DNA of 64,000 nt from assembly GCA_038380435.1 (NCBI GenBank), contig JAWZYU010000027.1, positions 4,461,156-4,525,155 on the forward strand. The letters run 5' to 3'. Below are positions 34,666 to 42,873 of this stretch, one piece after another. Origin of the DNA: Ryuthela nishihirai. Taxonomy: Eukaryota > Arthropoda > Arachnida > Araneae > Heptathelidae. Made by a program: the position numbers and the translations under genes. The notes beneath the pieces were generated by a model that worked only from the letters and a program-made list of their open reading frames with translations, was not told where the DNA came from and did no database searches. The stretch's first letter is position 1, and every line of letters begins with the position of its first letter.

Positions 34666-36985
34666 AGGTGACTTCAGCCTTTAGCAGAGATAGAACAGGT
34701 CTTTGTCCTCATGCCTGCGATCAGAGTGCTGTTTGATATTGTTGGCTCTACCTCTCTTAACACACCTAGTTTCTTTAAAAATCCTACTAATCATTTCCTT
34801 TCTACAGCTACATGGAATGTGAGGACATTACCTAGAGATTGTTTTCTTGAAGTCTTCATGCAGGAATTCCAAGCATTATAACCTAAATATTTTATGCTTG
34901 CAAGAGACCAGAAGGACAGGTAAAGGTGAGATACTTAAAAATAACTTTAAATTTCTCTTTTCAGGGAGGGAGGATGGAAAGCATCTCCAATTTGTAGGTT
35001 TTCTTCTCAGCAGACACACCAGTAATGCTCTTCTAGGATATGACAGATTTTTATGACAAAAATTTAAAACAAAAATTAAAGACTTGAATGTCATCTGTTG
35101 TTATGCCCACAGAGGACTCAGATGAGAATGAGAAGGATATATTTTACAGCCAGCTTCAGATATTTTGAATTCTGTGAAGAAAGAAGATATTTCTATTGTG
35201 CTAAGTGACTTCAATGCTAAAGTTGGTACTGACTCTGACCTTTAGGCAGGAGTTTTAGGTCCCTTTGGCATTGGAGAATGTCTTCTACAGGTAAGTAAAC
35301 TTAATGGTTTGCAAATAACTAACATTTACTACATACACCGGGACAGTTATAAATATATAGGGATTTCACCTGATGGGTTGCACAGGAGTATGAGAGATTA
35401 TATTTTAATTAACAGCAAATAGGCTAGTTCAGTTAGGAATACCAGATCATACATGGGAGCTGAAATTGGGTCTGATCATTACCTGGTCAAAAGTGTCTTG
35501 CAGCTGAAGCTTAAAAAAATGTGCTAAAAGGTTAAGAAAATTATCTTTAACATTCAGTGTCTGAAAGATCCAGTTATTGCCAAAGCATACCATTGTATGG
35601 ATCAAATATTTTCACTTACACATATTCTTCAGAAATGTTTAGAGTTTCAGAAACCTGTGACTATTACCTTTATAGATTTCAAAAAGGTTTTTGACTCTGT
35701 TGATTGACATAATTTGTGGTTGATTGTTAAATCATATGGAATGCCTGATAAGTTAGTTAGTGTAATGAAAGCTCTCTAAAATAACACTGAGTCGTGTGTG
35801 AGAGTTGATACATCTTGCAGCGATTGATTTAGCATTGCTTGTGGAGTTAGACAAGGGTACATTTTGTCTCCTTTCCTCTTTTGTTTGGTTACTGATTAAA
35901 TAAAAAAAATAAATACCCCCTCAAGCAGCTGCTTGCTACAGAGGTCTGACAGGAGCCTGTCAGTTTATATGCCACAGAGGTCTGACAGGAGCCTGTCAGT
36001 TTATATGCCACAATAGAAGATCTGAAAGGATGGCAGGACCTCAGCAGAAAACAACATGAACATCCATGCCTTACCTGGGGCTCGAACCCAGGTCCCGTAA
36101 ATCAGTAGCCAAGCACACTAACCACTCGGCCACGGGATTATGTTATGCAAAATTCTTTGCAAGGGAAACATTTTGGCTTTAAATGGTTTAGAGATTTCAA
36201 AATTTCTGATATAGATTATGCAAATGATTTGGTCTGGTTGGCTAATGATGTTGATGAGATGAATTTTTTCATTAGGACTGTTGATAAGAATGGTAATAGA
36301 GTAGATGATAAACAGCGAAAAAAAACTAAAGTGATGAAAATTGGTTGTCAGTTGCTTTGAATGACTGCACTCTTGAGCAAGTGTCTCAGTTTAATTACCT
36401 TCAGAGCTATGTAACAGATACTGGTGAGGTGCAGCATGAGATAAATAGAAAAATAGGGCTTGTCAATGGAACTTTTAAGAATCTATGGAGAGTTTGGTAA
36501 AATAGGTATGTACATCTTAAACTAAAATTAGACTGTATAACAGTTTGGTTCTCTCTAGGGTTAGCTATGGTAGTGAAACTAGGACATTTTGTGAACAAGA
36601 TAACAGTAAACTATATGTTTTCAATTCTAGGTGTTTATGCAGTATCTTGGGGATTAGGTGGTACAACTTTATAAGTAATGATGAGGTTAGAAGAAGGAGT
36701 CATCAACCTCCTTTGAGCAGCATATTGTGCAGAGAGAGATTGCTTTGGTTTGGCCATGTTGCCTACATATGCAGCTGCAGATTGGCAAACAGGATTATGA
36801 ATGGTATATGCCTAAGGGTTTCTGGAAAATGGGGAGGCCTAGGATGTGATGGGGAGACAATGTCAAACGGACCTTGCTAGAATTGCCCTAGAGTGGCCAA
36901 ATGCATCAGCTGTAGCTCAGAACAGACATGTCTGGAGAGGAAATTTACAGTCTGGTTTGACTTCTGTAGCCTATAGCTGCATGAG
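34666..36985 (+). mobile_element. LINE-A copy A6, internally deleted
   Basis: Covers the late 5' region (GTGACTTCAGCC near 34669), endonuclease (34800-35520), then skips about 0.9 kb at 35592 to the RT middle (TTTCAAAAAGG near 35680), the RQGYILSPF region near 35850, the YAND variant of the YADD box near 36215, and the C-terminal WFGHVAY region at 36745. It is heavily frameshifted and interrupted by a SINE-A. Confidence 0.88.
35899..36135 (-). mobile_element. SINE-A copy, full length with target-site duplication
   Basis: On the minus strand it starts CCGTGGCCGAGTGGTTAG (A box) and has GGGTTCGAGCCCC (B box). GATTA duplicates flank it (35894-35898 and 36136-36140) inside the LINE-A RT. Near its 3' end a 36-bp unit containing CTGACAGGAGCCTGTCAG is duplicated in tandem. 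Confidence 0.95.
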
Positions 36986-37461
36986 GAGTTTGTTTGTGTG
37001 TGTGTCTGTCTGTATGTATGGATGTATGTATTCTAAAGTTGACTTGTTTATTGACTCTACAACAAGCCTGGAGTTTTCTCAAAATATGGTATGGAGAAAA
37101 AATTACAAAAATGAAGAAATGTTTACTTTAAACAAGAATATTTTTGTTATTCAGAAATAAATAGCCATTCTATTTATGTGCATTAAAATTATTCTGTTTA
37201 TCAGTATTTTTAACTAAATTTTTATTTATGTTGCCAGATACATCTTTTACTACATAACTCTGAAAAAGTCCTATTAAAATAAAAACCTGTCGTCTTTTCT
37301 GTTAAATATTTTATTTTCAGAAAATCCGGAATTAAATGCTGATTAATTTGGCACATAACATGCCATAATTCCTATTATTAGTTATTTGGCAAAAAGTTAT
37401 AAAGTTAAATTTGGCCTCTGGATGCAAACCAGTTTTTCAGGCTGGACACTGGAAGGGTTAA

Positions 37462-38352
37462 CATACCACCAAATACCTAGCAATTTATTTTTTGTACCAG
37501 TACTAGGTAAATATGAACTTACAAAACATTGCTTTCCTAATGAAAAAACATTTTTAACCAATGTTTCCTTGCACTTATCATGCTACAATGTTGCACAAAT
37601 CCATGTGAAATGAATGCTGGCACTTAACTCATATAACACTGGCAGAAGTTTCATGAACCATTTGTGGCAAAAGTACTATATGGAAATCATTGCTATAAAT
37701 TATTATTTTCACTGGAAATCATTGCTGTAATCATTATTTTCAATCTTAATTAGAATAGTAAAATAATTCCCCAGAATATTTGTTTTTCAAGAATTTTGCC
37801 CATTCCATTTTCATTCCATACGTATTCAGTGAAGCAGTATGCTAAAAAACTGCCATGTATTCCCTTTAGAGAGCTCAAAAGGTCAGCTGAGAATGGGCCC
37901 AGAGCAATCTATCATTTGCCACAGTGAAGTAGAGTGGAGAATATTAGTTTTTTTTATCACTTCTCTTCTGTTGCAGCTATTTGCTGCTTAAATTAATCTA
38001 TCAGGGAAATGCTGTCAATATAAAACTTTGCATCTAGCAGGCCTTTTTAACTCCTATAAGTTTGCTATATACTGCTTTTATGGCAACCATACTAACTTAT
38101 ATTTGAGTTTTAATATTACTCTATGATACTTTTTGCCATATAAAAGTTCTTGAATATTAGAAGTTACACTTTTTAGCTTAGTGCATCACATCAATGGTGT
38201 TATTGCCGATTGAAGATTGTTGTATTTTGAAATCGAAGGATAAAATTTCATACCACTTATTAAGTTTTCTCTTGTTGGATGGCTTGCCTGGTCTGTGTTA
38301 TGGCATATTGGCATTTTTCTTCTGAATTTTTCTTCATTTTTCTTCTCTTCAC
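37462..38352. other. AT-rich region with the second copy of a direct repeat
   Basis: 37847-37958 repeats 33517-33625. A short microsatellite of TGTG/TGTA lies just before, at 36989-37030. No gene found. Confidence 0.45.
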
Positions 38353-38480
38353 CAAACAGAAATGGATGGTGGTTGTGGCTGCCAGACGATATAGCTGCTG
38401 GCGGATCTTAGAGAGAATTGGGTGAGGTCAATGCCTCACCAAGATCAAAGCCTGTAGCAAACCTGTGCTGAAGCCTTGAT
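38353..38480 (-). mobile_element. LINE-B RNase H fragment
   Basis: Nearly identical to 43426-43530 (GAAATGGATGGTGGTTGTGG, GCCAGACRATATAGCTGCTG). A third version is at 52700-52790. It directly precedes the LINE-B 3' terminus and is a partial duplication or a second, truncated insertion. Confidence 0.8.
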
Positions 38481-38733
38481 GCTAACAACACACTGGATGT
38501 TGGTTGGTTGTTTAGGGTTTTATGGTGCATTAGCATCTAAGGCTATAATGCACCAATGTCCAAAAAGGAAAAAGATAAAAGTCATAAAAACCTCAACCAA
38601 TTTCTAAAAATAAACAACACCAACAAGAAAAATGCAAACCAATAAAATAAATGTTGACAACAACAAAAACAAATGTATAAATATGTTCAATATAAAAAAC
38701 AACATAGGTGTAAGCAACCTGGGTTAAACATAT

Positions 38734-39378
38734 TGTTACGACAGAAGGAATCTGGCAACCAAAAGCAAAAAGTTTCAGCCAACGAACAAGAACGTTGGGA
38801 GAATTTGGAGAAGAAGAGTGGAGCATTAACGGTCATTTTTGTATTGTAACGGTCGTTGTGTGTTGTAACGGTCGGTGAGTTCGAAAATGGACGGTGAGCT
38901 GTTCTGAGACAGTGCGCGTAAGTATCAAGAAGTAACTTGATGTGTTGTGTATACGCGGAAGGATAAAAGTGGGATCTTTTATCGTTAAGTATCAAGAAGT
39001 AACTTGATGTGTTGTGTATACACGGAAGTATAAAAGTGGGAACTTTTATGGCTAACTTCGAATGTCTACACGGACTGTCTTTTTGTTCGGCTAGTGTGTG
39101 AACAGTTATTAGCACAGGACGAGAATTGGTTTACGAGTGAAGATCTTCGGGTGACCTGGTAAATCAAGTAAAAGGTAATATTTAGTAAAATACACAGAGC
39201 TGATATTGTGTGCTCTACGCAGGAAGATTGATGACTTGTGCATGTTAATAGTTGATTTGTTAATAAGATACTTCATCCATATTTCCTTTGTAACAATTTA
39301 CCTTGTATTGAATTTGGTTTTGAAATATAGCTTTTAATACTCACGCTCAGTGGCTATCCATTTTTGTGATCCGCAACA
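38734..39378 (+). repeat. 5' LTR
   Basis: 645 bp, TG...CA ends. It contains three TAACGGTC motifs (38827, 38847, 38866) and a 67-bp tandem duplication (38919-38985, 38986-39052). It differs from the 3' LTR at one position that I can see (GAGCATT here, GAGCGTT there). Confidence 0.95.
39029..39036 (+). promoter_or_regulatory. Probable TATA box in the LTR
   Basis: TATAAAAG in the second unit of the 67-bp tandem; the first unit has GATAAAAG at the matching place (about 38962). The start site of the element's RNA should lie shortly downstream. Inferred from sequence only. Confidence 0.5.
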
Positions 39379-39380
39379 TT

Positions 39381-39399
39381 TGGTGTCAGAAGTGGGATT
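39381..39399 (+). promoter_or_regulatory. Primer-binding site, tRNA-Leu-like
   Basis: TGGTGTCAGAAGTGGGATT begins two bases after the LTR. It complements the usual animal tRNA-Leu 3' end (AATCCCACTTCTGACACCA including CCA), so tRNA-Leu is the likely primer for minus-strand DNA synthesis. Confidence 0.8.
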
Positions 39400-39414
39400 A
39401 TATTAATTAATTGA

Positions 39415-42324
39415 ATGCCGTTAACTAGAAGTATGGATGAATTAGTAAAGTTGATAAATAGCTTCAAAGCCGATATGACTACGCTGATGACTGATATGAA
39501 AGCCGATATGGCTACACAGATGAATGACATTAAAAGTCAAAATAATGACTTGAAAGCCGATATGGCTAACAAAATAGGTGACCTGGCCGCACAAAAAACT
39601 GAGATTAAAGGTGATATAGCCGCCCAAAGCGATAAAATAGATGACTTGAAAGCCGAAATGGCCGCACAAAATACTGAGATGAGAGCTGAAGTGGCTTCTC
39701 GAGTTGGTAAGATTATTGATCACTTCAAGGATCATAAAACCGAACTCAATAGACAATGCAATAGTTTAAATGTTGAATTTGTCAGTGAAAAAGATGATCT
39801 TGATAGTGTTAAGTTAGATTGTAAACATGGAAAAGAAAAAGAGAAAGGCAACGCATATAAAAATGTGGATCTGCTACTGGAAATCAAGAATCGTAGAGAT
39901 AGCGCAGATAATGCCTTTGACCACGCAACTACTGGTGATGCATGGCAGAGTGTCTATGTCGCTGGTGACATGTCTAGGAACTGTGAAGAACAATCACACA
40001 GATCAGAGAGCTGTGAGACTATACAGTACGCTTTGCACTTCAAAATACCTAGGTATACAAGTCTGGCACGATCTGAAGAGAGATCCACACGAAAGGTATT
40101 CTATTCCTCGCTGTCAGCAAAATGCGTCATGGACAATTATCGCAAAGGCAGAGTAACGAGTGGTAATGAGGGGGAACGAAACAGAGTTTACGTTTCGCAG
40201 AGTGGTCCGAGTAAAGAAGAGGCGTCCATTCATCATAGATACAAAGTGCCATTCGACGTTACTGGGGAAGTCGGAGAGATTTTTCCGAAACATATAGCCA
40301 CACTCGAATCGTTTATAGAAAGTGGGGATTTAAGAAAGAAGAATTCCGAAGAATGGCTTAGAAGCGTAACAGGTGATGCTAGTAAAGGAGCTTCAGGCAG
40401 AGACAGTACTTCAAAGACTAACTTTCTGGATGAAACTAAGCCTCAGAGTTACGATCAGAGAGAAGTGAATCCCTCAGATAATTTCAACGTAGCCACGCTG
40501 AATTTCTTTTCTGAACAGTCAATGTGCAGATTTGGACATTATAACCATTTAGATTATAAGGATATAGAAAAGTTTTATCACGACTACAAGAGCTCTAAAG
40601 TGGACAATATCATGTTACAAAACTCGTCGCTGATCTCCAGAATGAACAATTTGGCAATCATGACTGATGTTTCCCTGGCTAATTACAATGAGAGCTCCAA
40701 GAAAGTGAATTCCGAAGAAACAGCAACTATGACCTCCTCGGGTCATGTGTTTTGCTGGAGACCCGAGTGGCGCCATCGGATGGTAGATGAAAACAGCACA
40801 GGAGGTGTCGGCAACAAAGTGAGTCTTGTCTTGGCTCCTGCACTTGCTGCTTTAGGTCTCAAGGTCCCTATGATCTCCGGTCGTGCTCTCCAATTGACGG
40901 GAGATACTCTGGACAAATTGGAATCCATCCTTGGCTTCACAGTCGACTGCACTAAAGATAAAATCGAGCAGATGATGGAAGACGTCGGATGCTGCATCGT
41001 AGGACAGACAGAGGAGCTGGTGCCAACAGATAAGGAGATTTACCGCTGCAAGGATCTGATGGCTACCATAGATAGCGTTCCTCTAATGATATGCTCAATT
41101 GTGTCCAAAAAGCTGGCTGAAGGAGTGTGTGCTTTGGTTTATGATGTTGAATTCGGAAAAGGAGCTATTGATCTCATCAGTACAGAAGATGTTGCTGTTG
41201 ATTTAGTTAAGAAAGTGGTTGCAGCATCACAAGCTCGTGGAATGGAGAGTTTGAGTTGTTCAGCTGTTATCAGCAACATGGATTCACCTCTTGAAAACTC
41301 TGTTGACAACTCTCTGGAAGTGATGGAAGCTGTTCAGTGTTTCCTTGGTAACGGATCCTTGGAACTGCAAGAGCTCGTCGAAGAGTTAGGAGGAGAACTG
41401 CGTTTGGTGAACATTGTGGAAAATAGGGTAGATGAAGCATCACGTGTCCGTAAGGTTCTGCATAACGGCAATGCTTTGAACAAGTTTCGTAACATGTTAA
41501 TAGAACAAGGAGTATCTGAAGATGTTGCAAGCTGGCTATGTGAAGGTAAAACAGAAAAAATATTGCTAGCAGCCCGACACATCACTGATTTCACTTATAC
41601 AGGAGAAACAGGTAAGGTTGTCGGATTAGAAGCTGCAGTTCTAGCAAGAGTATGGAAGGAGGAGATGGACCGAAGAGCTAAAAAGAATTATGGAGCTGAT
41701 ATTATATTTGTGAAGCACCTTAGGGATCAAATGGAATCAGGTGAAATATGGCTGAAGGTTCATCACGACAGTTCTGAATTAAGGGAAAGTCAACTGACAA
41801 AAGGGTCAGACTGGAGGATGAAACTTCTCCCTAGATTTTATGTCACTAATGACTTTCATTCCTTGTTACTCTTGATAGAAGTAAAAATCCAAAGAAGAAA
41901 ACTTTCGACAAAGAAGAAAACTTTTTACAGGTTTTGCACGAAAACTCTTAGTCGATTCTTCTCCCTGCAGAGACATAAACGTGTTCACAAGGGCTATAGG
42001 CCTTACACGTATTATGTTTGTGGACGAGGCTTCAGTCAGAAAAGAAATCTACGTCATAATGAGATTCGCTTTCATTTTGACACAGACGTGGTATATCGCA
42101 TTCGTCGACGTCCAGCTACGGAGTGCGGGGTGGTTCACGTGGATCGTTTGGCCCCGTTTCATCGAAAAACTGAAGAAACTTTGGAATCCAGAATTGTTCG
42201 GGACGAACAAGACCTAGGAAGGGGGCAGTGTTACGACAGAAGGAATCTGGCAACCAAAAGCAAAAAGTTTCAGCCAACGAACAAGAACGTTGGGAGAATT
42301 TGGAGAAGAAGAGTGGAGCGTTAA
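39415..42324 (+). CDS. Chimeric gag / thymidine phosphorylase / zinc-finger / integrase-tail polyprotein
   Basis: 969 codons, no stops. Residues 1-110: alanine/lysine-rich coiled coil with repeated KADMA and DLKA units, gag-like. Residues 110-437: not recognised. Residues 438-800: thymidine phosphorylase, continuous from SSGHVFCWRPEWRH through NSTGGVGNKVSLVLAPAL (460), SGRALQLTGDTLDKLE (488), KDLMATIDS (546), CSIVSKK (560) to the C-terminal domain ending WLKVHH. It lacks about the first 100 residues of the animal enzyme (about 480). Residues 841-887: two decayed C2H2 fingers. Residues 889-918: VVYRIRRR and VVHVDRLAPF, the C-terminus of a Gypsy integrase. Residues 939-969 are read from the 3' LTR. 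The ATG at 39415 is the first after the primer-binding site. Because the phosphorylase part has no introns it was captured from spliced RNA. Catalytic motifs are altered, so enzymatic activity is doubtful; expression is unproven. Confidence 0.9.
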   Translation: MPLTRSMDELVKLINSFKADMTTLMTDMKADMATQMNDIKSQNNDLKADMANKIGDLAAQKTEIKGDIAAQSDKIDDLKAEMAAQNTEMRAEVASRVGKIIDHFKDHKTELNRQCNSLNVEFVSEKDDLDSVKLDCKHGKEKEKGNAYKNVDLLLEIKNRRDSADNAFDHATTGDAWQSVYVAGDMSRNCEEQSHRSESCETIQYALHFKIPRYTSLARSEERSTRKVFYSSLSAKCVMDNYRKGRVTSGNEGERNRVYVSQSGPSKEEASIHHRYKVPFDVTGEVGEIFPKHIATLESFIESGDLRKKNSEEWLRSVTGDASKGASGRDSTSKTNFLDETKPQSYDQREVNPSDNFNVATLNFFSEQSMCRFGHYNHLDYKDIEKFYHDYKSSKVDNIMLQNSSLISRMNNLAIMTDVSLANYNESSKKVNSEETATMTSSGHVFCWRPEWRHRMVDENSTGGVGNKVSLVLAPALAALGLKVPMISGRALQLTGDTLDKLESILGFTVDCTKDKIEQMMEDVGCCIVGQTEELVPTDKEIYRCKDLMATIDSVPLMICSIVSKKLAEGVCALVYDVEFGKGAIDLISTEDVAVDLVKKVVAASQARGMESLSCSAVISNMDSPLENSVDNSLEVMEAVQCFLGNGSLELQELVEELGGELRLVNIVENRVDEASRVRKVLHNGNALNKFRNMLIEQGVSEDVASWLCEGKTEKILLAARHITDFTYTGETGKVVGLEAAVLARVWKEEMDRRAKKNYGADIIFVKHLRDQMESGEIWLKVHHDSSELRESQLTKGSDWRMKLLPRFYVTNDFHSLLLLIEVKIQRRKLSTKKKTFYRFCTKTLSRFFSLQRHKRVHKGYRPYTYYVCGRGFSQKRNLRHNEIRFHFDTDVVYRIRRRPATECGVVHVDRLAPFHRKTEETLESRIVRDEQDLGRGQCYDRRNLATKSKKFQPTNKNVGRIWRRRVER
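42216..42228 (+). promoter_or_regulatory. Polypurine tract
   Basis: AGGAAGGGGGCAG directly abuts the 3' LTR (one C among 13 bases). This is the expected primer site for plus-strand DNA synthesis. Confidence 0.85.
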
Positions 42325-42873
42325 CGGTCATTTTTGTATTGTAACGGTCGTTGTGTGTTGTAACGGTCGGTGAGTTCGAAAATGGACGGTGAGCTGTTCT
42401 GAGACAGTGCGCGTAAGTATCAAGAAGTAACTTGATGTGTTGTGTATACGCGGAAGGATAAAAGTGGGATCTTTTATCGTTAAGTATCAAGAAGTAACTT
42501 GATGTGTTGTGTATACACGGAAGTATAAAAGTGGGAACTTTTATGGCTAACTTCGAATGTCTACACGGACTGTCTTTTTGTTCGGCTAGTGTGTGAACAG
42601 TTATTAGCACAGGACGAGAATTGGTTTACGAGTGAAGATCTTCGGGTGACCTGGTAAATCAAGTAAAAGGTAATATTTAGTAAAATACACAGAGCTGATA
42701 TTGTGTGCTCTACGCAGGAAGATTGATGACTTGTGCATGTTAATAGTTGATTTGTTAATAAGATACTTCATCCATATTTCCTTTGTAACAATTTACCTTG
42801 TATTGAATTTGGTTTTGAAATATAGCTTTTAATACTCACGCTCAGTGGCTATCCATTTTTGTGATCCGCAACA
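42229..42873 (+). repeat. 3' LTR
   Basis: 645 bp, matching the 5' LTR apart from one substitution near 42319. The long reading frame ends within it at 42324. ATAT follows at 42874. Confidence 0.95.

Larger units (their letters stand above)
34039..37461. mobile_element. Possible piggyBac-like element carrying LINE-A6
   Basis: TTAACCCTTCCAGTACAAC at 34039 and its complement ACTGGAAGGGTTAA ending at 37461 face each other like terminal repeats with TTAA target duplications. Removing LINE-A6 leaves about 1.1 kb of AT-rich, non-coding sequence, which would suit a non-autonomous element. The repeats match over only about 11 bp past TTAA, so this pairing may be coincidental. Confidence 0.4.
38734..42873 (+). 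mobile_element. Non-autonomous LTR retrotransposon with captured host genes, young
   Basis: Two 645-bp LTRs (TGTTACGAC to CCGCAACA) flank 2.85 kb. ATAT is duplicated at both flanks. A primer-binding site, a polypurine tract, a coiled-coil gag-like start and an integrase C-terminal remnant identify a Ty3/Gypsy-type ancestor. Protease, reverse transcriptase, RNase H and the integrase core are absent, so it must move with borrowed proteins. The interior is a single 969-codon frame that includes a thymidine phosphorylase. It sits in the 3' UTR of LINE-B1. One LTR difference by eye and an intact frame show recent insertion. Confidence 0.95.

Noticed and set aside
40726..41815. Bacterial contamination as source of the thymidine phosphorylase
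   Set aside because: The motifs are closest to the animal enzyme as I know it, and the segment lies in frame between retroelement parts and identical LTRs.
42116..42610. Antisense open frames of 164 and 142 codons over the LTRs
   Set aside because: They are minus-strand readings of the non-coding LTR and occur in both copies because the LTRs are repeats; no domain.
38734..42873. Endogenous retrovirus with envelope
   Set aside because: No envelope-like signal peptide or transmembrane region is seen; the interior is one chimeric frame with only gag-like and integrase-tail traces.
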